A DNA stretch of 64,000 bases. Source: Conchiformibius steedae (GTDB taxonomy: Bacteria; Pseudomonadota; Gammaproteobacteria; Burkholderiales; Neisseriaceae). The stretch lies in the NCBI RefSeq assembly GCF_014054725.1, contig NZ_CP059563.1:1701749-1765748 (forward strand), written 5' to 3'. Of the stretch, positions 25,109 to 34,095 are shown one piece after another. Position 1 is the first letter of the stretch. Each line of letters starts with the position of its first letter. The notes under the pieces are model-generated. The model saw nothing but the letters and a program-made list of their open reading frames with translations, was not told where the DNA came from and did no database searches. The position numbers and the translations under genes were made by a program.

Positions 25109-26119
25109 ATGAACACACAGCCATCAGCGCCAATATCGGTTAAAGATGCCATCAAACAAGCACGGGTCTTGCTTGCCCCCATGGCAGGAATCACAGATAA
25201 ACCAATGAGAATATTGGCAAAAAAATTCGGTGCAGATTGGGCAGCAAGCGAAATGATTACCGACAATCCCAGCCTGCGCCACACCCGCAAAACCCTCAGC
25301 CGCAGCGACCACACAGGAGAAAGCGGCGTCATTGCCGTACAAATTGCGGGCAGCGACCCACAACAAATGGCGCAAGCCGCTCAATACAATGTCGCCAACG
25401 GCGCACAAGTCATTGACATCAACATGGGTTGTCCCGCCAAAAAAGTGTGTAATGTATTGGCAGGCAGTGCCTTGTTGCAAAATGAAAAATTGGTAGAACA
25501 GATTTTAACCGCCGTAGTGGGCGCGGTAAACGTTCCTGTAACCCTGAAAACCCGTTTGGGCTGGGACGACCAACATCAAAACCTACCCACCATTGCCCGC
25601 ATCGCCGAACAAGCAGGCATTGCCGCGCTGGCGGTACACGGGCGCACGCGCACGCAAATGTATCTCGGCGAAGCATCATACGATTTAATTGCAAAAGTAA
25701 AACAACAGATTGACCTACCCGTTTGGGTAAACGGCGATATTGATTCCCCGCAAAAAGCAGCGGCGGTGTTGGCACAAACGGGCGCAGACGGAGTGATGAT
25801 AGGACGGGCAGCACAGGGCAATCCGTGGTTGTTCGCACAAATCAAATATTTTTTTGCCAACAAGCAATTACCCCCGCCGCTGCCCTTCCAGCAAGCCTGC
25901 GAAACCGTGTTGGCACATTTACGCGCCATCCACGATTTTTACGGCGAAACGGCAGGGGTACGCATTGCCCGTAAACACATAGGCTGGTATGTGGCGCGAC
26001 TGCCCGATGGCGAAATTTTCCGCAAAGCATTCAATCAATTGGATTCAGCAGCAGCACAACAGGACGCATTGGCAGCATTTTTGGCGCAACAGGCAACACA
26101 CCATGAATTTTGGCATTGA
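25109..26119 (+). CDS. dusB: tRNA-dihydrouridine synthase DusB
   Basis: A 336-residue FMN enzyme that reduces uridine to dihydrouridine in tRNA. The N-terminal TIM barrel has LAPMAGITD (22-30), INMGCPAKKVC with catalytic Cys108, LKTRLGWDD and HGRTRTQMY. A helical tRNA-binding domain ends the protein. Here dusB is not followed by fis but converges with rsmB, the two stop codons being one base apart. Confidence 0.96.
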   Translation: MNTQPSAPISVKDAIKQARVLLAPMAGITDKPMRILAKKFGADWAASEMITDNPSLRHTRKTLSRSDHTGESGVIAVQIAGSDPQQMAQAAQYNVANGAQVIDINMGCPAKKVCNVLAGSALLQNEKLVEQILTAVVGAVNVPVTLKTRLGWDDQHQNLPTIARIAEQAGIAALAVHGRTRTQMYLGEASYDLIAKVKQQIDLPVWVNGDIDSPQKAAAVLAQTGADGVMIGRAAQGNPWLFAQIKYFFANKQLPPPLPFQQACETVLAHLRAIHDFYGETAGVRIARKHIGWYVARLPDGEIFRKAFNQLDSAAAQQDALAAFLAQQATHHEFWH

Positions 26120-26120
26120 A

Positions 26121-27386
26121 TCAGGCGGTTTTGCGTTCAAACACAGCGGCAAAAAAACCGTCTGTGCCGTGTTGTTCGGTATTTAATTTCAAATACATAC
26201 CCGTATCCAAATCAATTTTTTGCGCTTTTAACAGGGCAGCGCAGTCCACCGCAACAAAATCAGGGTGTTCCGCCAAAAAGCGTTCTGCCTGCGCTTCGTT
26301 TTCTTCGGGCAACACGCTGCAAGTGGCATACACCAAACGCCCGCCCACACGCACCAGCTCGGCAGCAGCATTTAGGATACTGTGTTGTTCTAAAATCAAA
26401 TTATTTACCGTAGCAGCAGATTGACGGTATTTTAAATCGGGATTGCGCCGCAGCGTTCCCAAGCCCGAACAGGGCGCGTCCACCAACACGCGGTCGGCTT
26501 TGCCGCGTAAACGGGCAATGCGCGGGTCGCGCTCGGAACTGATGCGTTCGGGGCTGATATTGGTCAAACCTGCGCGGGTCATGCGCGGTTTCAGTTTTGC
26601 CAATCTTTTTTCTGATACATCAAAAGCATAAATTCGCCCTGTATTGGCGGTTTGTGCACCGATGGCAAGGGTTTTTCCGCCGGCGCCTGCGCAAAAATCC
26701 ACCAGAATTTCGCCACGTTTTGCACCCACCAAACACGCCAACAGCTGACTGCCTTCGTCCTGCACTTCCAACGTGCCGTCTAAAAACAGCGGATGGCGGT
26801 TGAGTGCGGGTTTGTCGTGCAAACGGATACCGTGCGGCGCATAAGGCGCAGCTTGGGCATCGGCAAACTCGTTTTGCAATTGCACCAATATCTTATCGCG
26901 CTTACCTTTTAAAGTATTCACGCGCAAATCCAAAGGCGCACCACGGCACACGCTGCGCCCGAATGCCAAAATTTCTGCTTCAGAAAGATGGGCTTGCAAT
27001 TGCAAAATCAACCATTCGGGCAATTCGGCAGCGGTGTTTAACTGTGCGGCAAATTCGCTTTTGCGGGCTTTCAAACGGCTTAAAAATTCGCGCTCGCCTT
27101 CGTCTAACACGCTGTCTAATTGGCTGATATTGCAAGCGCGTCCCAATATCAAAGCAGCCAGCGCGGCACGGCGTGAATCTTCCGCAGGCTTGGGCAACAC
27201 GGCGTTGATTTTTTGATAATGGCGCAAAGCAGCAAACGCAGTTTCGGCGATTTCGCGGCGGTCGTTGCGCCCCAATTTAGGATGACGGCGCAAATACGCC
27301 GATAAAACGGCATCGGCAGGCTGGGAAAAGGTCAGCATCTGCGCCAATACAGCGGCGCAATGGTTTAATTGAACAGGGCTTAACAT
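26121..27386 (-). CDS. rsmB: 16S rRNA (cytosine-967-C5)-methyltransferase RsmB
   Basis: A 421-residue protein of the NOL1/NOP2/Sun family. The N-terminal NusB-like RNA-binding domain covers about 1-130. The methyltransferase domain has DFCAGAGGKTLA for S-adenosylmethionine binding, DAPCSGLGTLRR and TCSVLPEENE, whose two Cys are the catalytic and release residues. I prefer the ATG at 27386 (MLSPVQLNHC), because the upstream extension of 18 residues is hydrophobic and unlike the family. There is no clear ribosome site. Confidence 0.94.
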   Translation of the reverse strand: MLSPVQLNHCAAVLAQMLTFSQPADAVLSAYLRRHPKLGRNDRREIAETAFAALRHYQKINAVLPKPAEDSRRAALAALILGRACNISQLDSVLDEGEREFLSRLKARKSEFAAQLNTAAELPEWLILQLQAHLSEAEILAFGRSVCRGAPLDLRVNTLKGKRDKILVQLQNEFADAQAAPYAPHGIRLHDKPALNRHPLFLDGTLEVQDEGSQLLACLVGAKRGEILVDFCAGAGGKTLAIGAQTANTGRIYAFDVSEKRLAKLKPRMTRAGLTNISPERISSERDPRIARLRGKADRVLVDAPCSGLGTLRRNPDLKYRQSAATVNNLILEQHSILNAAAELVRVGGRLVYATCSVLPEENEAQAERFLAEHPDFVAVDCAALLKAQKIDLDTGMYLKLNTEQHGTDGFFAAVFERKTA

Positions 27387-27470
27387 GGCAAAAACAGGCA
27401 CAAAAGCGCGGATTGTAACGGCAATCGCCGTCAAAACCAAGAACGGCAGCCGTTTGCCGCCGTACGGAAA

Positions 27471-27499
27471 TTGAATTTTTCCGCACCCACGCTTATACT
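27471..27499 (+). promoter_or_regulatory. Sigma-70 type promoter of clpX
   Basis: TTGAAT (27471-27476), a 17-base spacer and TATACT (27494-27499), 47 bases before the clpX ATG. Confidence 0.6.
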
Positions 27500-27546
27500 T
27501 GCCTATTTTGTCTGCGCCCTGTGGCGCGAATCGGAATGCACCCCTT

Positions 27547-28809
27547 ATGTTGAAAAAAACCCGTTATTGCTCGTTTTGCGGTCAGGCAGAACACGAAATC
27601 AAACATTTGGTTGAAGGTAATGAAGACCATATTTTAATTTGTGACGAATGTATTTTAGACAGCGCGGAAATAATGGGTCTCAAACCCGCTGCGCCAGCCG
27701 CCGCCGAAGACACAGTTACCGAAGTACCCGACAACAGCCACCTGCCCACCCCGTCTGAAATCGTTGCCCAGCTCAACGACCACGTTATCGGTCAGGAAAC
27801 CGCCAAAAAAGCCCTTGCCGTAGCCGTGTACAACCACTATAAACGTCTGCGCCATCCGCAAGAAGACGGCAAAGTGGAATTGTCCAAATCCAATATTCTG
27901 CTGATTGGTCCGACAGGTTCGGGCAAAACCCTGTTGGCGCAATCGCTGGCGCGTAAATTAAACGTCCCCTTTGCCATGGCAGACGCCACCACGCTGACCG
28001 AAGCAGGCTATGTGGGCGAAGATGTGGAAAGCATTGTCACCAAATTGCTGGTGAATTGCGACGGCGATGTCGATAAAGCCCAACGCGGCATTATTTATAT
28101 TGACGAAATTGACAAAATCTCACGCCGCAGCGACAGCCCGTCCATTACCCGCGACGTGTCGGGCGAAGGCGTACAACAAGCCTTGCTGAAACTGATTGAA
28201 GGCACAGTGGCAAACGTTGCACCGCATGGCGGACGGCGCAGCCCCGACCAAAAATTGGTTGCCGTGGATACCAGCAATATTTTGTTTGTGTGCGGCGGCG
28301 CATTTGCGGGATTGGAAAAAGTGATTCGCCAACGCACCGAACAAGGCGGCATCGGCTTTGGCGCACAGGTTCACAGCAAAGACGACAATGCTGACATTAC
28401 TGAATTATTCCAACAGGTTGAACCCGAAGATTTGATTAAATTCGGTTTGATTCCCGAGCTTATCGGACGTTTGCCCGTTATCGCCACCTTGGAAGAACTG
28501 GACGAAGAAACGCTGGTGCATATCTTAACCGAGCCGAAAAATGCCCTCGTCAAACAATATCAAGCCCTGTTTGGCATGGAAGGCGCGGAATTGGAAATCA
28601 CCCCCGCCGCCCTAAAAAGCATCGCCAAACTGGCAATGAAGCGCAAAACAGGCGCGCGCGGTTTGCGTTCGCTGGTAGAAAAAGCCCTGCTAGAAACCAT
28701 GTACGCCCTGCCCGATAACAAAAACGTGGCAAAAGTGGTGGTAGATGCCGATGTGGTCGAACAAGGCGTTCAACCCAAATTATTGGATAAAAACTGCAAT
28801 ACCGTTTAA
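27547..28809 (+). CDS. clpX: ClpX ATPase subunit of the ClpXP protease
   Basis: A 420-residue AAA+ unfoldase. The N-terminal zinc-binding domain (CSFC and CDEC pairs) recruits adaptors. The ATPase core has Walker A GPTGSGKT, Walker [11 protein letters not shown] and the RPD-like sensor region. The IGF loop that docks ClpP appears as IGFGAQV. The ATG at 27547 begins directly before the zinc domain. No clpP gene is next to it. Three small genes follow in tight succession. Confidence 0.97.
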   Translation: MLKKTRYCSFCGQAEHEIKHLVEGNEDHILICDECILDSAEIMGLKPAAPAAAEDTVTEVPDNSHLPTPSEIVAQLNDHVIGQETAKKALAVAVYNHYKRLRHPQEDGKVELSKSNILLIGPTGSGKTLLAQSLARKLNVPFAMADATTLTEAGYVGEDVESIVTKLLVNCDGDVDKAQRGIIYIDEIDKISRRSDSPSITRDVSGEGVQQALLKLIEGTVANVAPHGGRRSPDQKLVAVDTSNILFVCGGAFAGLEKVIRQRTEQGGIGFGAQVHSKDDNADITELFQQVEPEDLIKFGLIPELIGRLPVIATLEELDEETLVHILTEPKNALVKQYQALFGMEGAELEITPAALKSIAKLAMKRKTGARGLRSLVEKALLETMYALPDNKNVAKVVVDADVVEQGVQPKLLDKNCNTV

Positions 28810-28810
28810 T

Positions 28811-29299
28811 ATGGCAATACGCTTTGAAACGGCGGAAGATAACGGCATTGTTTACCATTTTGCCGACTTCCGCGTTGCTAATATTGATTATATGGCTGTT
28901 TTTTCTGACGATGCCGCTACCCTGCTGTATTTTCAAGAAGAGGAAACTTTAGCCCATTTGATGCGCGGCAAACGGGTTTATTCCATAAAATTTGCAGTAA
29001 AATCCTATTTGGAACAAGGCAATGAGGACTTATACGCCCCACCGCCCGCACACGGCTTCGGCAAAACGGAAATCATTGCCTTAAAAAAGCAACTGGAACA
29101 ATTGGTTTGGGCGCATTATCAACAGTTTCAGCCCGATGCTTATTTATTTGTGGCAGAACGCCCATCGCTCAAGCGCATGTATCAAAAAATGTGTACCCAT
29201 TTAAATAATGATATGTTAGACTTTGTTCCGATTATGAATTTGGGCGAGTATCAAGATTGCTTTTTTATTCAAACCCCTCATTATCAGGAGGCATCATGA
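28811..29299 (+). CDS. Conserved-looking hypothetical protein behind clpX
   Basis: A 162-residue protein starting one base after the clpX stop codon, so coupled to clpX translation. It is soluble, aromatic-rich and mixed alpha/beta in appearance (FETAEDNGIVYHFADFRVAN at the start, DAYLFVAERPSLKRMYQKM in the last third). I do not recognise a family. The context suggests a role or regulation linked to ClpX, but that is inference. Confidence 0.75.
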   Translation: MAIRFETAEDNGIVYHFADFRVANIDYMAVFSDDAATLLYFQEEETLAHLMRGKRVYSIKFAVKSYLEQGNEDLYAPPPAHGFGKTEIIALKKQLEQLVWAHYQQFQPDAYLFVAERPSLKRMYQKMCTHLNNDMLDFVPIMNLGEYQDCFFIQTPHYQEAS

Positions 29300-29442
29300 C
29301 TGATACGGAAAACCGCAAACTGTCTGCCGCCGAATGGAAACGCCGCCAATTGCAGGCTTTTCGTGCGGCTTATCAGAAAAAGCAGGCGGCAGCCAAATGG
29401 TCCGATTCTTCTCTTTCAACTACGCAAAAGGAAATAAAATAA
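29296..29442 (+). CDS. Small basic protein
   Basis: 48 residues, rich in Lys, Arg, Gln and Ala with WKRRQLQAFRAAYQKKQAAA, predicted to be one amphipathic helix. It has a perfect AGGAGG ribosome site and overlaps the previous gene by ATGA and the next by one base, which makes it a convincing small gene. Function unknown; a nucleic-acid or membrane-surface binding peptide is conceivable. Confidence 0.65.
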   Translation: MTDTENRKLSAAEWKRRQLQAFRAAYQKKQAAAKWSDSSLSTTQKEIK

Positions 29443-29570
29443 TGAAACGCTTGGGTTTATTGGTATTTTGCTGCGCCATTTTGGGCGCGTGTGCGGCAAA
29501 CGGCGGTCAAGGCAATACGCAAATGTACGGCGAAATCAGCGGCGGTGTAGAAAGCAGCAAATCTTTTTAA
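29442..29570 (+). CDS. Small lipoprotein (42 residues)
   Basis: The product has a complete lipoprotein signal with lipobox LGAC (Cys17) and a mature part of only about 26 residues ending GEISGGVESSKSF. AAAAGGAA lies 7 bases before the ATG, and the start overlaps the TAA of the preceding gene. The hydrophobic signal and the context support a real gene. A terminator follows at once. The short mature part is reminiscent of the tiny periplasmic lipoproteins common in Neisseriaceae. Confidence 0.75.
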   Translation: MKRLGLLVFCCAILGACAANGGQGNTQMYGEISGGVESSKSF

Positions 29571-29594
29571 ATTGACGGCTAACATACCATAACA

Positions 29595-29629
29595 AAACAG
29601 TCTTTCCGAATTAGGGAAAGACTGTTTTT
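29595..29629. terminator. Terminator behind the clpX group, shared with accD
   Basis: ACAGTCTTTCC and GGAAAGACTGT pair, followed by TTTTT on the plus strand; A-run on the other side, so it can also serve accD. Confidence 0.85.
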
Positions 29630-29633
29630 GCTT

Positions 29634-30560
29634 TTAGATATCTGCTTCAGTAAGCGGCGGTTCGGACGGTGCATCGTCCTTGCAGCAGGCATTTGACGGC
29701 TGGGGCTGCGGCAGATTTTGCAGCAGGCACAGCAGTTGCGCCAAACGGTTTTTTAACTCGCGGCGGTCGACAATTTGGTCAATCGCGCCTTTTTTCAGCA
29801 GAAATTCGGCACGTTGAAAGCCCTCTGGCAAGGTTTCGCGCACGGTTTGTTCAATCACACGCGGACCCGCAAAACCAATCAACGCATTGGGCTCAGCCAG
29901 CACCGCATCGCCCAAAAAGGCAAAACTGGCAGACACCCCACCCATGGTCGGGTCGGTCAGCACCGAAACAAACGGCAGCTTGCGTTCCGACAACAAATGC
30001 AGCGCAGCAGAGGTTTTTGCCATTTGCATCAATGAGTTTAAGCCTTCCTGCATCCGTGCCCCGCCCGAAGCCGCCACGCAGATAAAAGCACAATTTTTTT
30101 CTACCGCACGGCGCACGCCCTGCACAAAACGCTCGCCCACCACCGAACCCATAGAACCACCGATAAAGCGGAATTCAAACACCGCCACCACCGCAGGCAC
30201 GCCGCAGATTTTGCCTTCCGCCACCACCAGCGCATCTTCTTCGCCCGTGCTTTTGCGGGCAGCACTCAAACGGTCGGGATATTTTTTGCTGTCTTTAAAC
30301 TTCAAAATATCAATGGGTTTGATATGAGCAGCAATTTCTTCACTGTCGTTTTCGTCAAACAGCATCGCCAAACGCTCACGGGCATTGATGGCGTGATGAT
30401 GGTTGCATTTGGGGCAAACGTGATGATTGTTTGCCAGCTCGGTGGTGTACAGCGTGGTACCGCAAGCGGCACATTTGCTCCACAAGCCTTCGGGAATGGC
30501 GGATCTGCCGTTGTCTTCGCGTTTGATTTTTGGGGGCAGGATTTTGTCCAACCAGCTCAT
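29634..30560 (-). CDS. accD: Acetyl-CoA carboxylase carboxyltransferase subunit beta
   Basis: A 308-residue AccD. It starts with the conserved [11 protein letters not shown], followed by a zinc ribbon (CAAC ... CPKC, about residues 31-53) and the crotonase-fold carboxyltransferase domain with GGARMQEG and [12 protein letters not shown]. With AccA (51596-52555) it transfers the carboxyl group from biotin to acetyl-CoA, the committed step of fatty-acid synthesis. AAGGAG precedes the ATG. Confidence 0.97.
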   Translation of the reverse strand: MSWLDKILPPKIKREDNGRSAIPEGLWSKCAACGTTLYTTELANNHHVCPKCNHHHAINARERLAMLFDENDSEEIAAHIKPIDILKFKDSKKYPDRLSAARKSTGEEDALVVAEGKICGVPAVVAVFEFRFIGGSMGSVVGERFVQGVRRAVEKNCAFICVAASGGARMQEGLNSLMQMAKTSAALHLLSERKLPFVSVLTDPTMGGVSASFAFLGDAVLAEPNALIGFAGPRVIEQTVRETLPEGFQRAEFLLKKGAIDQIVDRRELKNRLAQLLCLLQNLPQPQPSNACCKDDAPSEPPLTEADI

Positions 30561-30589
30561 AGCACGCTCCTTCTGGGAAATTGGCTGCG

Positions 30590-30595
30590 ATTATA
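30590..30595 (-). promoter_or_regulatory. -10 element of accD
   Basis: A perfect TATAAT on the minus strand, 30 bases before the accD start. The -35 region is poor. Confidence 0.4.
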
Positions 30596-30635
30596 CCCTG
30601 AAAGTTTCATTTTAGAACTTATATTCTTATAACTG

Positions 30636-30664
30636 TTTCCCCCTGCGCCCAACACAGGGGGAAA
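30636..30664 (-). terminator. Stem-loop behind secF
   Basis: TTTCCCCCTG and CAGGGGGAAA form a perfect 10-bp stem with a 9-base loop, 10 bases downstream of secF. The T-run is weak, so it may be a 3' stabiliser rather than a terminator. Confidence 0.6.
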
Positions 30665-30673
30665 ACCTTGCCT

Positions 30674-31609
30674 TTACACCACCACTTCTTCTTTTTCCTG
30701 CTGCTGCTTCACAATATTGCTGCGGTTTAATCCAAACATCAGCAATAAAGGACTGGCCACCAGCACCGAAGAATAAATACCGAACACAATCCCGATGGTC
30801 AATGCCAGCGCAAAGCCTTCCAACGCCGCGCCGCCAAACACCAGCATGGAAATCACCATTGCTTCGGTAGAGCCGTGGGTAATCACTGTGCGCCCCATGG
30901 TGGCGGTAATCGCATTATTGATGATGTCTGGCACTGAACGGTTACGCATGGAACCTTTGCGGAAGTTTTCACGGATACGGTCAAACACCACCACCGATTC
31001 GTTTACCGAATAGCCCAGCACCGCCAACACACCCGCCAATACCGTCAGCGAAAATTCCCATTGGAAAAAGGCAAAACAGCCCAAAATAATAATCACGTCG
31101 TGCATATTGGCAATAATCGCCGATACCGCAAAACGCCATTCAAAGCGCATCGCCAAATACACAATAATGCCAATAATCACCATGCCCAATGCCAGCAAAC
31201 CATTGCTGACCAGCTCTTCACCCACAGACGGACCAATAAATTCCACCTGCCGCAACGACACATCCGAGCTGTCTTTTTTCAGCACATCCATTACGCGGTT
31301 GGACAACTGCGCGGACGACACATCGGTTTTATTGGGCAGACGAATCATAATGTGTTTGTTCGTACCCAAAGCCTGTACCTGAATTTCGCCCAAACCGAGG
31401 CTTTCCAAGCTGTGGCGCACGTCGTCCAGCTTCGCACCCTGCTGGTATTCCACTTCCATCAGCGTACCGCCAGTAAACTCAACCGAATAGTTCAGCCCAC
31501 GTGTTACCAGAAAAAACACCGATAAAATAAAGGTGACCAAGGAAATAAACGTGGTGAGTTTGCCATAACTCATAAACGGGATGTCCCGTTTGAATTGAAA
31601 CAGTTCCAT
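30674..31609 (-). CDS. secF: Protein translocase subunit SecF
   Basis: A 311-residue RND-type membrane protein. One N-terminal helix, a periplasmic domain (NYSVEFTGGTLMEVEY), then five helices with the conserved GYSVNESVVVFDRIRE motif. With SecD it uses the proton gradient to help complete protein export. Its ATG overlaps the TAA of secD by one base. Confidence 0.97.
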   Translation of the reverse strand: MELFQFKRDIPFMSYGKLTTFISLVTFILSVFFLVTRGLNYSVEFTGGTLMEVEYQQGAKLDDVRHSLESLGLGEIQVQALGTNKHIMIRLPNKTDVSSAQLSNRVMDVLKKDSSDVSLRQVEFIGPSVGEELVSNGLLALGMVIIGIIVYLAMRFEWRFAVSAIIANMHDVIIILGCFAFFQWEFSLTVLAGVLAVLGYSVNESVVVFDRIRENFRKGSMRNRSVPDIINNAITATMGRTVITHGSTEAMVISMLVFGGAALEGFALALTIGIVFGIYSSVLVASPLLLMFGLNRSNIVKQQQEKEEVVV

Positions 31610-33471
31610 TATGATTCCTTTTCTGCGGTGTCAAAGTCGCGGTCCAGCACAGGCGGATAAGACACGCCGATAGACAGTTTTTTCAGTTTGCGGCGGCGAC
31701 CGTACCACAGATTCACCAAGGCACGCGATACCACAACCGAAGAATAAATGGACGTGATAATACCCAAGCAATGCACAATGGCAAAACCGCGCACAGGTCC
31801 TGAACCGAAAATCAGCAGGGCAATACCCGCAATCAGCGAAGTCAGGTTAGAGTCCAAAATGGTGTCCCAAGCGTGGTCGTAACCTTCTTTAATCGCCACT
31901 TGCGGTTTTTGACCGTTACGCAGTTCTTCGCGGATACGCTCGTTAATCAATACGTTCGAGTCAATCGCCATACCCAAAGTCAATGCCATCGCGGCAATAC
32001 CCGGCAGGGTAAGCGTGGCTTGCAATGCTGACAAAATAGCAAATAAGAACAGCAGGTTGGCGCTTAATGCCACAGTGGAAAACACACCGAACAAGCGGTA
32101 GTAAATCACCATAAACACCGCTACGGCAACAAAACCCCACACGGTGGAATCAATACCTTTTTTGATGTTTTCCGCGCCCAAAGACGGACCGATGGTGCGC
32201 TCTTCCACAATTTCCATCGGCGCAGCCAGCGAACCAGCACGCAGCAGCAGGGAAACGTCGTGGGTTTCGGCGGGGGTAAAGCGTCCGGTAATCTGTACAC
32301 GCCCGCCGGTAATGGGCTCGTTGATTTGCGGGGCGGTAACGATTTCGGATTTGCCTTGGTCAATCAATACCATCGCCATGATTTTGCCTTTATTGGCGGT
32401 GGTCAGGTCGGCAAAAATCGCTGAACCTGTGCTGTCCAAATTGATATTGACGGCGGGGCTTTCGTGTTGGTCAAAACCCGCTTGGGCGGAATTGATGTTG
32501 TCGCCCGTCAGTTCTACTTGTTTGCTGACCAACATGGGGTATTTTTCGCTGCCCCCGCTGTACAGCAGTTCGTAACCGTCAGGCACATTGCCTGCCAGTG
32601 CCTGCTGCAACTGCACGGGGTCGTCCAATACCAAACGCACTTCCAAAGTGGCGGTACGCCCGATAATGTCTTTGGCTTTGGCGGTATCGGTCATGCCCGG
32701 AAGCTGCACGACAATGCGGTCTGCGCCTGCCTGCTGAATCACAGGCTCGGACGTACCCAATTCGTTTACGCGGTTGTGCAGGGTGTTGATGTTTTGCTTG
32801 ACGGCATCTTTACGCATTTGTGCCAGCAACTCTTCGGGCAACACCAGCTTTAAGTTGCGCCCTTCTGCCGACAATTGCACGCCTTCCAGCAGACGGGTCA
32901 GCTCGGGCAGGGCTTTGTTCAGGTCGCTTTCGTCTTGAAAGGGAATGGTGAGGCTGTTGCTTTGTTTTTGAATCGTGCCGCTGCGGATTTTGAGTTTGCG
33001 TAATTCGCGGCGCACGTCGCCTGCATAGCGGTCAAGCGTTTTTTCCAAGGCGGCTTTCATGTCCACCTGCATGGTAAAATGCACACCACCGCGCAAATCC
33101 AAGCCTAAAAACATGGGGTTGGCATTGATTTTGCTCAACCACTCGGGGCTGTTGGAAATTTGGTTCTGCGCCACGATGTAGCCTTCGCCTAAAGCAGCAT
33201 CAATGGCATCACGGGCGCTGATTTTGTCGGCATCAGACACGCGCACTTTCAGGCTGCCGCCAGCAATAAACATGCCGCCGTGCGGAATTTTGGCTTTTTC
33301 CAGTGCCTGTGTAACTTGGTTTTGGGTCTGCTCGTTGATTTGAAGGGACTGGCGGTTGGTGGAAATCTGAATGGCGGGGGTAACACCGTAAAAATTGGGC
33401 AAGGTATAAACCAAAGCCAATGCCACGGTAAACGCAATCAGCAGGTATTTCCAAAGCGGATAACGGTTCAT
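31609..33471 (-). CDS. secD: Protein translocase subunit SecD
   Basis: A 620-residue protein. N-terminal membrane helix, a large periplasmic region with GLDLRGGVHFTMQVD, and the second RND half with TIGPSLGAENIKKGIDS and DSNVLINERIREELR. I use the ATG at 33471 (MNRYPLWKYLL), the usual SecD start. The longer open frame up to 33552 would add 27 residues not found in the family. Operon order is yajC-secD-secF. Confidence 0.96.
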   Translation of the reverse strand: MNRYPLWKYLLIAFTVALALVYTLPNFYGVTPAIQISTNRQSLQINEQTQNQVTQALEKAKIPHGGMFIAGGSLKVRVSDADKISARDAIDAALGEGYIVAQNQISNSPEWLSKINANPMFLGLDLRGGVHFTMQVDMKAALEKTLDRYAGDVRRELRKLKIRSGTIQKQSNSLTIPFQDESDLNKALPELTRLLEGVQLSAEGRNLKLVLPEELLAQMRKDAVKQNINTLHNRVNELGTSEPVIQQAGADRIVVQLPGMTDTAKAKDIIGRTATLEVRLVLDDPVQLQQALAGNVPDGYELLYSGGSEKYPMLVSKQVELTGDNINSAQAGFDQHESPAVNINLDSTGSAIFADLTTANKGKIMAMVLIDQGKSEIVTAPQINEPITGGRVQITGRFTPAETHDVSLLLRAGSLAAPMEIVEERTIGPSLGAENIKKGIDSTVWGFVAVAVFMVIYYRLFGVFSTVALSANLLFLFAILSALQATLTLPGIAAMALTLGMAIDSNVLINERIREELRNGQKPQVAIKEGYDHAWDTILDSNLTSLIAGIALLIFGSGPVRGFAIVHCLGIITSIYSSVVVSRALVNLWYGRRRKLKKLSIGVSYPPVLDRDFDTAEKES

Positions 33472-33558
33472 AAGGCAAGCCTTTAATGGCAAACGGAAAA
33501 TAAATAAAGCGGTACGCGCTTTCAGGCGTGCTGAAAACGCATACCGTTCCAACGGGGC

Positions 33559-33894
33559 TTATTCGGCTTTCGGGGCTTCGGCAGCGGCTTCCGCACCTTC
33601 AGGCGCTTTGGCGGCGATGGCGTTACGCGCCACTTCCACCTGTACGCCCTTTGCCAGCTCGATGGTAAACACGTTTTCGCCTGGTTTAACCACTTTGCCG
33701 TACAAGCCCGAACTCAACAGCACGCGGTCGCCTTTTTTCAGCTCGCTAATCATGGCTTGGCGGTTTTTTTCCTGCTTTTGCTGCGGACGAATCATCATAA
33801 AATACATCAGGGCAAAAATACCAATCCACGGCAAAATCGCCATCCAAGTGTTCGGCTGCGCGGCAGCATCGGCGGCGTGGGCAAATTCAATCAT
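33559..33894 (-). CDS. yajC: Sec translocase accessory subunit YajC
   Basis: A 111-residue protein with a single membrane helix (LPWIGIFALMYFMMIRPQQK) and the conserved cytoplasmic part ELKKGDRVLLSSGLYGKV. It accompanies SecDF in the holotranslocon. An Ala/Glu-rich tail follows. AAGGAA precedes the ATG. Confidence 0.96.
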   Translation of the reverse strand: MIEFAHAADAAAQPNTWMAILPWIGIFALMYFMMIRPQQKQEKNRQAMISELKKGDRVLLSSGLYGKVVKPGENVFTIELAKGVQVEVARNAIAAKAPEGAEAAAEAPKAE

Positions 33895-34095
33895 CGTGAT
33901 TCCTTACTTCGGATAAAACAAAACAAATATTTTAACAGAGTCGGCATATTCGGGAAACCACGGCAACAGCAGCGAGTTTGTGCCAAGTACGCGCAGAACG
34001 GCGGCAATTTGCGCTAAAATAGCAAACCTGCGGCGGTTGCCTCTGCTACTGCCCAAACTTTTGCCGCCAAAGCCAAAATCTAAAGTACCCACGCC

